Shown here: positions 9,664 through 20,962 of the stretch, one piece after another | How the letters are laid out: each line of letters begins with the position of its first letter | Numbering within the stretch: the stretch's first letter is position 1 | DNA from: Hofstenia miamia | Lineage: Eukaryota; Xenacoelomorpha; Acoela | Direction of reading: 5' to 3' | DNA: 64,000 nt | Assembly: GCA_004352715.1 (NCBI GenBank) | Contig: SCFE01000010.1 | Coordinates: 430,069 to 494,068 of the forward strand | Made by a program: the position numbers and the translations under genes | Notes under the pieces: model-generated | The model's database searches: none | Told to the model about the DNA's origin: nothing | What the model saw: only the letters and a program-made list of their open reading frames with translations

Positions 9664-10050
9664 TCAGCAAGATTGATCAAATAAGTCAAAACAGTCTTGT
9701 CATATACTCATTTATTCAGCACAGGCAAACATTAATCTGATGTCTACAAATATGCATTTAGCAAAGTGTATCGTATTTACATAAATATACAAAAAATCAT
9801 GTTGTTCTCTTATGTGATTGGCTTTCTGAAGATGCACTATCTGCGATATTTATGCATAAATTTTGCTGGGTAGATGAAACTTGAATTTTTCACTACAATG
9901 TCGGAAGAAAAAACAACAACAAGTGTTGGTTAGCAAAAGACGCAAAACGGCCACAAGTACTAAAAGGAGGCCTAACTCCTCATAAATCTTTGTTTTTGGT
10001 TGTTTCACTAGATGGGAAATTCCACTGTCAGGTTCTACAACCAAATGAAA
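9664..10050. other. Spacer between LINE fragments
   Basis: AT-rich sequence with no recognised coding frame or repeat. Short open frames here show no family resemblance. Confidence 0.4.
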
Positions 10051-10059
10051 CCCTCAATA

Positions 10060-10790
10060 TTGATGGGATCGTAAACTTTTTGGAATCTCTAGGAAATGCA
10101 TGGCGTAGAGCAACAATAAATCTTCACAATCAACAGCAAACAGGAAAGACATCAAAGATTTTTTGAAGCTCGGTAGAGGGGAAAAGAAATCAATCGCTGT
10201 TGGAGGGTTAAGAGCCAATATGTAATTAGCAGCAGTACAAGCACGATTGAAAAACGAATGAAGGGTGCGATGATTCTTGGTACGACGAATGGAGAAAGTG
10301 ACAACATCATCAGAGCGAGTGGAGCGGGAATTAGAGAATTTAATGAAATCAAAAGGATCAAGATCCAATTTGCGAGTGAGCAGTCTATTGAACAGGAGGA
10401 GATCACAGGCATGGAAGTAGAGTGACAGCGGGAGAGTGGAGAATAATAATAATAATAATAATGAATGAATTTTTTTATCCGCCGAAGGGCGTCTTTGTAT
10501 GACAAGGGAGAGATCCATTTGAAGGCACGCTTCTGGAAACGTTCAATAGAGTGAAGCAAGGAACGAGAAGGCCATCAACACGAAGAAGCGTACAAAAAAA
10601 TAGCGCGAGGAATGGACTTGAGCAAAGAGAGTTTCCCAGCAGCCGTGTTATTAAAGGGAACATTGCGGAAGAGGGCAAAGAGTGAGGAATTAGCTCCGCG
10701 GAGGCGCATGGACACATTTAGCAGACCAATTTAAGTTTGCAGCAAGTTGAACTCCAAGATGAGTATGATACTGATGTTACTAGTTGAAGA
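10060..10790 (-). mobile_element. LINE C-terminal fragment (family A) with internal (ATT)n
   Basis: The minus strand reads SSLFALFRNVPFNNTAAGK, a break, LLHSIERFQKRAFKWISPL, SYKDALRR, then after an (ATT)n run SPLSRCHS and, in another frame, FHACDLLLFNRLLTRKLD, DPFDFIKFSNSRSTRSDD, HSFFNRAC and SFKKSLMSFLF. It is the tail domain of a non-LTR element. Compared with the copy at 11425-12480, about 40 extra bases with the hairpin CGCC-CTTC-GGCG and (ATT)n interrupt the coding frame at 10437-10480. The same interruption is present at 4600-4668. Confidence 0.85.
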
Positions 10791-10904
10791 CAGGGTGACC
10801 ACTTTTTGAAAAAAGTAGTGACCTAGTATTTTTGCTTATAAAATTAAATAAATTAAAACAATGTAGAGCATCAGAAATTTATTGATCTGCATTTGATTAA
10901 GTAA

Positions 10905-11420
10905 TTAATTAAAAACGTTGTTTCAAAGTGTCTACTAAAGTCTGCAAAATCTATTGAAGAAATTTATTGGAAATGACAATACATTCAAACACTAAGTAAC
11001 ATCAGTGAAGAATACATTGAAGATCATTAATAAGAAACTTAAAAATGTTAATATTTCAATCCTTCAAAACAGAATAAATCGAATTCCAAAGGAACTTGTT
11101 TCATCAATTGTTTATCAACATAAATGTGGCAATTGTAATAAATTGAACAGTTCGACATATTGGAAAAAGAACAAAAGAACATCTTATTGGATATTTAAAT
11201 AAAGAAATCAATTAAAATTCCCACGAACTTAAAGAAAATAACTTTAATATCATTGTAGGAACAAATAACACTAAAATTGCAAAAGCCATTATATTAAGAA
11301 AGGAAGATCATAATTAATTAAAAACGTTGTTTCCAAGTGTCTACTAAAGGCTGCAAAATCTATTGAACAAGCGAACTTACAATTTGCAGAAATTTACTGG
11401 AAATGACAATACATTCAACA
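10905..11420 (+). mobile_element. Penelope-like fragments in partial tandem
   Basis: The plus strand reads VSKCLLKSAKSIE...IYWK (RT thumb), then KNVNISILQNRINRIPKELV and SSIVYQHKCGNCNKL, the linker to GIY-YIG, then after frameshifts NFNIIVGTNNTKIAKAIILR. At 11310-11420 the thumb start (LKTLFPSVY / KSIEQANLQFAEIYWK) appears again as a direct repeat of 10907-11000. Such head-to-tail partial copies (pLTR-like) are typical of Penelope elements. The YIGET core itself is deleted. Confidence 0.8.
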
Positions 11421-11424
11421 CAAA

Positions 11425-12480
11425 GTAACATCATTGTTTCTTGGTGCGACGAATGGAGAAAGTGACATCATCAGAGCGAGTGGAGAATTTAATGAAATCA
11501 AAAGGATCAAGATCCAATTTGCGAGTGAGCAGTCGATTGAACTGCAGGAGATCACAGGCATGGAAGTAGAGTGACAGCGGGAGAGTCGAGAAGTTGAGAA
11601 GTGCGTCTTTGTATGGCAGGGGAGAGATCCATTTGAAGGCACGCTTCTGGAAACGTTCCATAGAGTGGAAAAAGGACGAGGCATTAAAATGAACATTATG
11701 GAAAAGGGCAAATAGCGAGGAATTAGCTTTGCGCAAAGATACATGTCCAGTCCAATTTAAATTTGCAGCAAGTTGAACTCCAAGATGAGTGTGATGAAGA
11801 GCAAAGTTCACAGGTAGAGGCAAATCAGAAGGGGGAGCCCTTCAAGATGGTTGACAGAGGACCAAGTAGCCAAATGCTCAAGATCAGAAGAAATGTTAGC
11901 AGCAAACGTCCAGCCAAAATAAAAAATCGCAATGTCGTCGACATACAGCAGGCTAGACGAGTTGAGAACCGAATGAGGGAGGTTGTTAATGGCAACGAGG
12001 ACGAAAAAAACAGCAAACACTGAGCCTTGAGGGGCACCACTAGTAACGGCGACAGGAGAAGAGATAGTCGAGTTGATTTTGACACATTGGTGGCGATTGG
12101 TCGGGTAAGACTGGAACAGTTCGATCATTACAATCAGAGTGAAAGTAGCAGTTTTCGATCAGTGTAAGTTACTAATCGTAGATCGACCAGGAAGGTTGCA
12201 ATTCTGAGAAGAAATGAGGTGACGAATTTTTGGGAATACATAACGAAAAACAAGACGTTCAAAGATGATAGACAGTCGAGATAGAATGGCTATTGGTCGG
12301 TAGGACGTGACCTGCGAGGAGGGAAGCAGATTAGATTTTAACAGCGGGGAAATTCAAGATATCTTCCAACAGGCGTGGTACCGCTTAGAGGAGCAAATGA
12401 AGGAGTAAAGATGTTTTAAATTGATAGAAAGCGTGAATTACAAAGGAAGGGACACGGTCAGGATAGCAAGGCCCAGATTT
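11425..12480 (-). mobile_element. LINE fragment with YVDD reverse transcriptase (family A)
   Basis: Minus-strand non-LTR element. It reads VTSYRPIAILSRLSIIFERL (start of the RT), LPGRSTISN, VTSGAPQGSVFAVFFVL, then the catalytic box LLYVDDIAIFYF (about 11930-11950), and in the next frame SLRKANSSLFALFHNV, SMERFQKRAFKWISPLPYKD and FHACDLLQFNRLLTRKLDLD. RT motif A is missing because of a deletion before the SGAPQGS box, and two frameshifts separate the blocks. This is the longest copy of family A here and the best guide to its original order. Confidence 0.87.
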
Positions 12481-13615
12481 AAGCATGAGAGAAATATATG
12501 TTATATATTATATTATTTGTAAAATATGTGATGTTGTATGCGTATATGATTTTATTCAATTACAGTTAATCTCTCATTTACTAACAGAAATGGACAGAAA
12601 AGGGCTAGACTAAGTCCCCTTTTCTTGTAACAAAATTATGATTCCGATTCGTACAGAGCTAGAAATTCTGATTTTATCACGTAACTGACTTGAAAATGTA
12701 ACAGTAACCATAACTGCTTAACTGATTTTAATGGGGAAAACTGTAATTGAAACTTAAATTCCAAACTTGATACAACAGTACTAGCTTACATTGAAACAGT
12801 AATTAGTAGAATGAGTAATAAAACTTTTTCGTCGAAAGAAAGTTCAGTACGATGAAGATGCATTTAAAGTAATTTGCATGGTTTTCTTTAATATTTTAAA
12901 TGTTATATTGAGCAGGGATGATTTACATATTAAAAAAGGGTCCCATAAGAGCAGGGGTGTAAAAACGGAGGACAACTGTCCCACCCTCTTCCTGGAATGG
13001 CTAGGAAATTTTAACATTATTGCTTAATTCATGAGAGTCCGGAATTGCATTATACATTGCAAGACAAAAATCTAGAATGAAATATTACGTATAAATATAT
13101 AATGTCACTAATGTGGAGGCTTTGCATTAATAGTACCAATTCTTGCATTTTATCATAGTTTCGGGGTGTAAATGAGTTGGATGAACCTATATTCTTACTA
13201 AATTTTTTTATTTAGGTTGGGTCGAATATATTGGATCTGGTTGTATCAACGTATCCTGACGTATTTTAACCCTGCTATTTTGCGTGTGGGGCACACACTC
13301 CACAACAATGACATTCTTCAAGATTAAGAATCCCTTTGCCTTCTAGCAAAAGTACACGCCCTGGAAAACTCTTCATTGTGAAGCATCCGTTTCTTTGAAT
13401 AAACAGCCGATAAAATGTGGTCTGAGTGAATTAAAGCAGTTCAGCCTCACGACACTTTTCTGGAGTGATTTTTGCTCTAGATGTTGGTAGATATGAGCTT
13501 AAAATACAGCTAGGATAAAGAGTTGAACTTATTGGAATCAGTGGTTATTTTTATATCTTCAATGCAGTTGTATCTCTGTAGTATTAACAGTTAACATAGA
13601 ACTACGACCTTGTGA
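12481..13615. other. No gene seen
   Basis: AT-rich DNA. A GC-richer patch near 12950-13010 resembles a decayed transposon end, but no partner end could be found. Confidence 0.45.
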
Positions 13616-13831
13616 GACTCCTTTGATAAAATTGTAACCGAAGCCCGTCTGGCTGTCAAAAATTGTGAAATTGAGGAGCCCGTTCGTTCACTTTGGCGAA
13701 CACGATTATTGTTTCAAGACACTGTAAAAGAACTCAATGCCAATATGCTTCTTGATGTTTCTATTAACATAAAGCAACACTTTGAGACAAAAGAGGCGAT
13801 TAGCTATTTAAATAGATATCTATATCATCTA
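13616..13831 (+). pseudogene. Possible hAT-type transposase fragment
   Basis: A plus-strand frame without ATG reads DSFDKIVTEARLAVKN, then EIEEPVRSLWR, then FQDTVKELNANMLLDVSINI and KQHFETKEAISYLNRYL. The pattern IxEPxxxxxR followed by a Phe/Tyr-rich helix and an xRF segment is what I know from the middle of TTF-zinc-finger hAT transposases. No zinc finger, catalytic residues or dimerisation domain are visible. It stands alone between unannotated DNA and a LINE. The assignment is tentative. Confidence 0.4.
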
Positions 13832-13899
13832 GTAGTAGTAGTAACCGTTTATTTAATATGTATTAAAAACATCATCTAATTAAGTTTGCTGATTGACCT

Positions 13900-14440
13900 T
13901 GCGTGTTATGGAGGGGATAAGGTGATTCCTTCTTATATTAAGTCTGTGAAAGTTTATTTGATAGCGACCACTTTGGGTCCTAGGTGGAAGAAGGTAGTTC
14001 CAGGGATGATCAGAGTTATTTATTTTCATGAACAGACTCATTGATAGCGTATTCCGTCATGCAGTTCCCATTTATTATTCTGGAGCATCTGTTTAGGAGC
14101 CTGTCAATTTTCGTACAGTTTTCTTTCGAAATACCGCTAAAGAGAGAGGCACAGTAGTCGAACATAGACATGATGCTGCATCTGAAGAGAGACCAAAGCT
14201 CGGACTTACTGCACACATTTCGTAGCTGTCTGAGAATAACCAGGCGAGTGGAAGCTCCAGAGATGACATGGTCAAAGTGAGGTGTCCAAACGAGGGTCTA
14301 TCGTCACACCAAGAATACGGAGCAAAGTCACCTGTTGAATATCATCTAGTCCATGATCTGCCATTTTTTGATACAAGGATAGAATTGCGATTCTGGTTTG
14401 CCATTTTGGTACACCTTAATACCAAAAATTCTAAGATGGA
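13900..14440 (-). mobile_element. LINE C-terminal fragment (family C)
   Basis: The minus strand gives LRILGVTIDPRLDTS, then HVISGASTRLVILRQLRN, ELWSLFRCSIMSMFDYCASL and KIDRLLNRCSRIING. LGVxID...H, LxxxSxxxPxxDYxxxxF and LxRLxNRxxRxI are the hallmarks of the region behind the RT in many non-LTR elements. There is one frameshift. The catalytic RT part is not present. Confidence 0.8.
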
Positions 14441-17140
14441 TGCAACACGGAAAATATTTCTTCTGCTGAAGTTATTTTTCATGAGATGCAAGGACTTGAA
14501 ACTATAACCAAAGACAATTTGACATTTATTTGGAAAAGGAATCAGAGAAGCCCTAAAGGTTCTTAATTTATAAGCAGTTTGTGCTGCAATGCAGTGTTCA
14601 TATCAAAATATTGTGACTGCTCTTAGCACATTCTGCAGAATGTGCCTTATAGAATTGTGTTGCTAAGCAATTTAATTGCTCAACAATATCACTGGAAAGA
14701 CGAGAAAATCTCCCAATTTTTACAATTGAAAAAGGCATTAAGACGTTATTTTATGAAGTCATTGAACGATTGTATCTCAATAACAAAGAAACACCAATAT
14801 TCATTAACACCATATATATATATAACTTTGAATCAAAGCTATTTTATAGTTTAGAGTTAACAATTAAATTTCGATTTACTCAAGTAGTTTTAATAAAAGT
14901 TTTAGAAAACCAAAATAATATTCGATAAAGGGATCTTGCTGAAAATATAGCAAACTTTACACCATGAGATTTAATACGTGCAACTATTACTATTTAGCTT
15001 ATTTATTTGCATTTCAAATGAAATTTCTTTATAATCCTGATACCACAAACTTAGTTTTTTAGTATTTTGAAAATGACATCGTTCCAATCCAATGTGTTAT
15101 TTATTTATGCAAGGATTCACAAAATATAACAAACAATTAATTCCCTAATAATCAGTTTTTCCAGTCGTTAAATTGAAAATATGTACTGTTACATATACCG
15201 CTTGTCCATTCCATAATAAGCAAATTGAAATTAGTCTATTATATAGAAAAACCTAAAGCATTATATATTCTTCAAATAGGACGATCCCACATCCTATCGG
15301 CAAATGGTTATTTTTGAAAATTGACGTTCAGCTATCAAAATTTAAATATCAAATGAAAATATACATTTAATCTTTGCTATAAGTTTCAGCTGTATATTAG
15401 TACATAATATTTGTTGATTAATGTTGCGGCTTTTACTTAATATGTTCACTGAAGTTTATTAATATTGATATTTCAACTTAAGCATAAATTTTGTACCTTT
15501 TATTTACTCGTCTCACTAGCTTTGTTGTGTACGATTTATATCTTTCATTTATAGTTAAATGTATTTTTCCTGACGATTAATACATTTACTGTTTTATTCT
15601 GTCCGAAAGAAAAAATCGGCAACACATCTGACTTAGTTAATATAACTAAGTCTGAATAGTTTCGGATGCTCGATGAGGAAAAATTTTTAAACACTTGTAA
15701 GAGTTTTTTCATCCGAACAAGCATAAGCAAGAATATGTAAGATTAATTGATGTAGCAGAATCCATGTCTTCAAGTTGAGGCCGAGACATGCTACAAACAG
15801 CAATGACTTGTTGATAGTCAACATTGGCACGTGCTATTATGGCGTCGCGCAGCTAATTGATTTTGGCTTAGCTAGTTTTGTGTGTCATCAACTCAATCAT
15901 GTTTTAAATTTAATATATCAGAGGGTTGCCAGCATTGTCCTGGTGGAAGGTGGAAGACATACTTGCTGCCACGTGTAACACTTGCAATTCACGATTAAGC
16001 CCTCAGTTATACATAAAAAAACTAACTCATTATTAGATATGGCGACACAATAGTTGGAAGGGATACACAATGCCATGAATTATACAGGAAATTTGTATAT
16101 TTACTTAAAGTTGCATCGCCCGAATCTCCGCATATAAAATTATTGCGATGGTTGGGCTTTTTATCCATAACAAACATTATATTCCAGCAGCTTCATGCGT
16201 CAAGGACTTGAGACATCGTTAACCTGCTTTCCCTCTGTGTGAATGTGAAATTCTGCTTGACTTTGAGGATGTAACTTTTGTATCTCAGGTCTATATAAAC
16301 AGCCCTCCTAATTATGCTTCACTGACATCCAGAATGCTTAAACTTCCACATTGATGCGGTAAAGTCATCAACAAATCTTTGGCGGACCGTGGTATGAAAT
16401 CACCTCGTATTGCATCACTATGTTTAGAATGTTGCTCTCTTAACTCCCTGCCTATCAATGTGGGCAGCTGCAATGTGAAATTCTTAGGATGTACTTGAAC
16501 TAAATTGCTCACTCATAAATTATCATTTTCAATGAGTTTACTAAGTTGTTACCAACATTGACAGCTCATTTTCAATTTACCTGTTACCCTGTATACTATT
16601 TCAACAAGTCGCTTAATCCATTCCTTTATTTGTAAAGTATTGGTCATTTGTAACACAAAAAAATTTCAATATTTTTCATATTTTGGAAGACATATTCTGT
16701 ATATGCAATAACTGTTGCAAACAAAAATGCGAACTTTTTCTAATAAAAATGAGCAATAATTCACCAAATTGTTCATTACAAAAACACTGATTACATCATA
16801 TTCACAAAAATAGTACAACGGATTAAAGCATGTCTATTTCCATGCAAATAAAAATCATAATTCAATCAACATTATACATCTGTAATAGAAAAATGTAGCA
16901 TAAAAGTTCCCACTCATAGCACCGGTCATTCACATCACTAAGATACACAAAGCTTTGAATATTGTAAGTTAAATAAACATTGAAATTGCAAATGACTAAA
17001 ATGCCTAGAAAATTAAATATGACAAATATCTAAAGTCTCCCTTAATTAGTTTCATGCTAGAAATCTCTTTGTGAAATAATATTCTTTTTGAATTGCATAA
17101 GCCCATTACAATAGTTTCAAAAATAATTTTCAAGGCTACA
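14441..17140. other. No gene seen
   Basis: About 2.7 kb of AT-rich DNA. The longest open frames show no convincing family motif. One minus-strand frame at 16312-16512 was considered and rejected (see the rejected list). Confidence 0.5.
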
Positions 17141-17146
17141 ATCAAC

Positions 17147-17167
17147 ATATATATATATATATATATA
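17147..17167. repeat. (TA)n microsatellite
   Basis: A short TA run at the edge of the Penelope cluster; a second, with a TG run, lies at 17262-17284. Confidence 0.85.
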
Positions 17168-17179
17168 AGTATTAGATTA

Positions 17180-17815
17180 CTGAGCTTCATAGATGCGACC
17201 GGTTTCGATTCAAAATCTTTTTCAGAACAAATTTGGAAGGAAAATTAATTACAATTAACTACATATATATATATGTGTGTGTGTAAGCAAACAGCTTTTC
17301 AATATTATTTGAATCGCAAATCGATTTCGATGTGTCATCGTCAGGTTACAGAATATGTGGTAAATAAATTTACAATCAACTACAATATAAATGATATTAT
17401 TACATACACTTAAATTTAACATTTGTTGTTTCTCTTATATATTGCCTATGCTATTTTCGGATGTTCAGTTCTCTGTAAAATTTTAAATTGATCTTAATTT
17501 CTTAGGTTGATAGTGATGGGTAAAAATTTCTGCAATTAGATGACCTCTTAAGTGCTCATTAGATCTTATTCCCAGGTGTCGCTTAGTTTCACCGATATGA
17601 TTTATCGCAATCAGCAATTGTGTATTTGTAAACTAGGGATGAAACTAAGTTTTTTGGGAAATTGGCTTTGTTACGAAACATATCTTTTGTTTTAAATGAT
17701 ATAAAAATCGGGGTAATCTTAGTGATTACATTGTATCCAAGGTGTCTTTGTAGAAAGTTTATTCGTTCTTGTTCTTTGTTAAATTTCAAGTGTAGTTTTT
17801 TTATCTTCACATATA
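17180..17815 (-). mobile_element. Penelope-like 3' fragment with hairpin motifs
   Basis: The minus strand reads HLKFNKEQERINFLQRHLGY, then FPKNLVSSLVYKYTIADCDK, and after a frameshift KSYIGETKRHLGIRSNEHLR, i.e. the end of the RT thumb and the GIY-YIG nuclease. Downstream, in its noncoding tail, are two related hairpin motifs: CTGACGATG-ACA-CATCGAAATCG (17322-17344) and a more decayed one ending GAAACCGGTC (17197-17228), each followed by a similar TTAATTGTAA-type sequence. This suggests tandem 3' ends. Confidence 0.82.
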
Positions 17816-17836
17816 ATGTTCTGTCTTCATCTGTCA

Positions 17837-17837
<1 letters not shown>

Positions 17838-17869
<32 letters not shown>

Positions 17870-18806
17870 NNNNNNNNNNNNNNNNNNNNNNNNNNNNNNN
17901 NNNNNNNNNNNNNNNNNNNNNNNNNNNNNNNNNNNNNNNNNNNNNNNNNNNNNNNNNNNNNNNNNNNNNNNNNNNNNNNNNNNNNNNNNNNNNNNNNNNN
18001 NNNNNNNNNNNNNNNNNNNNNNNNNNNNNNNNNNNNNNNNNNNNNNNNNNNNNNNNNNNNNNNNNNNNNNNNNNNNNNNNNNNNNNNNNNNNNNNNNNNN
18101 NNNNNNNNNNNNNNNNNNNNNNNNNNNNNNNNNNNNNNNNNNNNNNNNNNNNNNNNNNNNNNNNNNNNNNNNNNNNNNNNNNNNNNNNNNNNNNNNNNNN
18201 NNNNNNNNNNNNNNNNNNNNNNNNNNNNNNNNNNNNNNNNNNNNNNNNNNNNNNNNNNNNNNNNNNNNNNNNNNNNNNNNNNNNNNNNNNNNNNNNNNNN
18301 NNNNNNNNNNNNNNNNNNNNNNNNNNNNNNNNNNNNNNNNNNNNNNNNNNNNNNNNNNNNNNNNNNNNNNNNNNNNNNNNNNNNNNNNNNNNNNNNNNNN
18401 NNNNNNNNNNNNNNNNNNNNNNNNNNNNNNNNNNNNNNNNNNNNNNNNNNNNNNNNNNNNNNNNNNNNNNNNNNNNNNNNNNNNNNNNNNNNNNNNNNNN
18501 NNNNNNNNNNNNNNNNNNNNNNNNNNNNNNNNNNNNNNNNNNNNNNNNNNNNNNNNNNNNNNNNNNNNNNNNNNNNNNNNNNNNNNNNNNNNNNNNNNNN
18601 NNNNNNNNNNNNNNNNNNNNNNNNNNNNNNNNNNNNNNNNNNNNNNNNNNNNNNNNNNNNNNNNNNNNNNNNNNNNNNNNNNNNNNNNNNNNNNNNNNNN
18701 NNNNNNNNNNNNNNNNNNNNNNNNNNNNNNNNNNNNNNNNNNNNNNNNNNNNNNNNNNNNNNNNNNNNNNNNNNNNNNNNNNNNNTATATATATATATAT
18801 ATATAT
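17838..18806. other. (TA)n flanking a 916-N assembly gap
   Basis: N occupies 17870-18785; TA repeats border it on both sides (17838-17869 and 18786-18806). Confidence 0.95.
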
Positions 18807-18837
18807 TCGTATTCTACATAGGCTCTATGAAAGGGAT

Positions 18838-19005
18838 AGATCGGTTTCGTTTATTTATAACATCAGTACAAATATGCGATAAAAACTAAATATATTTACA
18901 GTAGACTACATTTTATATAATTTAATATTACATGCTCTTAAGACAAGTTAAATGATATCATTCTTAGTTGTTTATTTAATAATTGATCTTTCTTTGATTG
19001 CTTAA
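18838..19005 (-). mobile_element. Penelope-like 3' end
   Basis: The minus strand encodes the terminal PLE residues (KKDQLLNKQLRMISFNLS then stop, compare the LNKQMNTF...LHLF end at 1). Its noncoding tail carries the sequence CTGATGT...ACGAAACCGATC at 18838-18867, a decayed form of the hairpin motif seen in the other PLE tails. Confidence 0.6.
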
Positions 19006-19170
19006 TGATGTTCTGATCTATATAGGGAAAAAATTAGAATAATTAATATTAAATTAAAAAGGACAAGATCATTCCAATATTGACATCATACAAAGATGTT
19101 TCTAAATAAATACCAAGTCCAAAAAAATTTAGTTTCCTCCTTAGTTTATACATATAAATCTGACTACATG
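19006..19170 (+). mobile_element. Penelope-like thumb/linker fragment, opposite orientation
   Basis: The plus strand reads IRIINIKLKRTRSFQY and, after a frameshift, KNLVSSLVYTYKSD, the linker that normally precedes GIY-YIG. It joins the preceding minus-strand 3' end back to back, the same inverted layout as at 1-726. Confidence 0.62.
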
Positions 19171-19179
19171 AAGGAAGGA

Positions 19180-19326
19180 ACGTATGAATGGGCACCTAAA
19201 GTCCGAAATTTTTATGCACAAAAATCCTCGCTAGGGTGGCCTTCAATTACAGTTTGGCATTCTATTTTTCAACCTCCTCGCTAATGTGGCCTTTTATTAC
19301 AGGTGGCCTTCAATTACAGGTTTTAC

Positions 19327-19363
<37 letters not shown>
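19180..19363. repeat. GGCCTTCAATTACAGG modules ending in TTTACGGTA and (TA)n
   Basis: Three versions of GTGGCCTTCAATTACAG occur within about 110 bases, then GGTTTTACGGTA and a (TA)n run (19329-19363). The same assembly, with modules in both orientations, occurs at 63590-63745. It interrupts a Penelope copy, whose RT resumes directly after the TA run. The family is unknown; a non-autonomous DNA element is likely. Confidence 0.7.
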
Positions 19364-19368
<5 letters not shown>

Positions 19369-20200
19369 AAAAATGACGAATTTATATCGTATTTTCGGTA
19401 TGTGGATGACATATTTGCTATTTTTACTAACAAAATCAATGCTGAAAACATTTCTAGAAATTTAAATAAGCACTTAGATGAAATCAAATTTACGATAGAA
19501 GAAGAACACAACAGTCAATTTAATTTTCTTGATGTAACTGTGACAAACATGAACAATAAATTCGAAACAAAAATGTTTTTGAAGAAAAATACGCGCTCTA
19601 TACATTCCTCTTTCATGATATTGTGAAGACCGACACAAAAAAATCTATTGGAAATTGCCATACATTAAAACATCTGAAAGAACGCTAAAATCAAAAATTA
19701 AAATGCTTAATGAAGATCTAAAGAGAACCATCAAAACCCCAATGTTCAAATCATTAAGAATATCTGATATTATAAATAAAAGGACACTCTTGAATTAGAC
19801 TTGATTTCATCTGTAGTTTATGAATACGATTGTGACGATTGTCAAAAATCGTACATTGGTGAAACAAGTTGTCATTTAATTATAAGAGCAAATGAACATG
19901 TTAAGGGACATCTCAGATCGGAAATATTTCTCCACAAACTTCAACCAAGTCTAGCAAATTTTAAAATTTTAAAAAGAACAAAGAAATTTAAAATAATGAG
20001 CAATGAGGAAACAAAAGTAAAGAGCGATTAATTAATAATCAACTAAGTACTAACATCCCAAAAATGTTTTAAGTGCATGCATATTTATAGTGTACACTAG
20101 AAGCCAATGTAGTTTATTGTAAATTTATGTTGCTGCAATTTTGTTCTGACGATGATTTTAAAATTCGAAAACGTTTAACGTGTTCTGTGTTCATATCAAT
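19364..20200 (+). mobile_element. Penelope-like element: RT active site to GIY-YIG and 3' tail
   Basis: The plus strand begins FRYVDDIFAIFTNKINAENI, which holds the YxDD catalytic box of the PLE reverse transcriptase (19399-19425). It continues FTIEEEHNSQFNFLDVTVTN, then (after a stop at 19624 and a frameshift) the thumb, then LISSVVYEYDCDDCQKSYIG and the rest of the GIY-YIG core to about 20030. The tail contains CTGACGAT...TTCGAAAACG at 20146-20173. The N-terminal RT fingers are missing, replaced by the TA-ended module. It is the most complete PLE copy in the window and is inactive. Confidence 0.88.
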
Positions 20201-20960
20201 GTATCTCAGTAATTTATGAAAAAAAAATATATATATCCCGGCTAAAGAAATTGTTCAATTTCAGTTACAGTAGACGTTTGATCAAATTTTTAGTATTGAT
20301 TTTTTAAGTAATTTAAATAATATTTTGAAACAATTCTGTGATAGTAACTTGTTGAATTATATGCTTCACTCTCTAATTTTGGGAACTTGATTTATATTTA
20401 TTTATACATTCTTGCTTGTACATTTTAATATTTTGTTCAATTTATTTTAAATTTTTGTAGAACAGACAAATTTTTTTATCGCTAATACATTTTGCCGATA
20501 GAGCAAGAAGCAGAACCAAAAGGGTAGTTACATATAAAATTGACATGCATAAATCAGGAATGCCAGTGTTTCATTGCTTAATAAATCAACGAATCAAAGC
20601 AGTTGTAAATATTATTTAACTAATAATACAAAGTAGTTTTATGCAATCTTACTCCGGGAATTGCTTGCTATTTGCATTTGTTATTTTCATACACCCTGAA
20701 TATTATGGCACTTGTACTATTTTTATTGTCGTTTTGGCACGGATTTGTGACAATGATGAGTTTTAGACAGCTATTGATTTTTAGGTGTTGAGATGAATTT
20801 GTTTTGGTTGTCAAGTATTCTGCATTATTTAGCAACCTTCCTCTGAATGTTAGACTGATTGAGTTTCTGTTTTGTTGCACTGCGTGGCTTTGATTGGCTT
20901 GCTAACTGATCTTTGCATCAGATTTAAATCACAGACTTGTAAATCGTGGACGGAATAATT
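20201..20960. other. No gene seen
   Basis: AT-rich DNA without a recognised feature. Confidence 0.45.
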
Positions 20961-20962
20961 TT

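Noticed and set aside
10475-10717. Other frames over the LINE copies (also 4261-4575, 11415-11744, 11763-12023)
   Set aside because: They are shadows of the LINE coding frame or pieces joined across frameshifts.
16312-16512. Minus-strand frame with SKHSDAIRGDFI, slightly like a beta-1,3-galactosyltransferase motif
   Set aside because: Only about a dozen residues fit, the following SYxNLTLK part is not conserved, and no neighbouring exon supports it.
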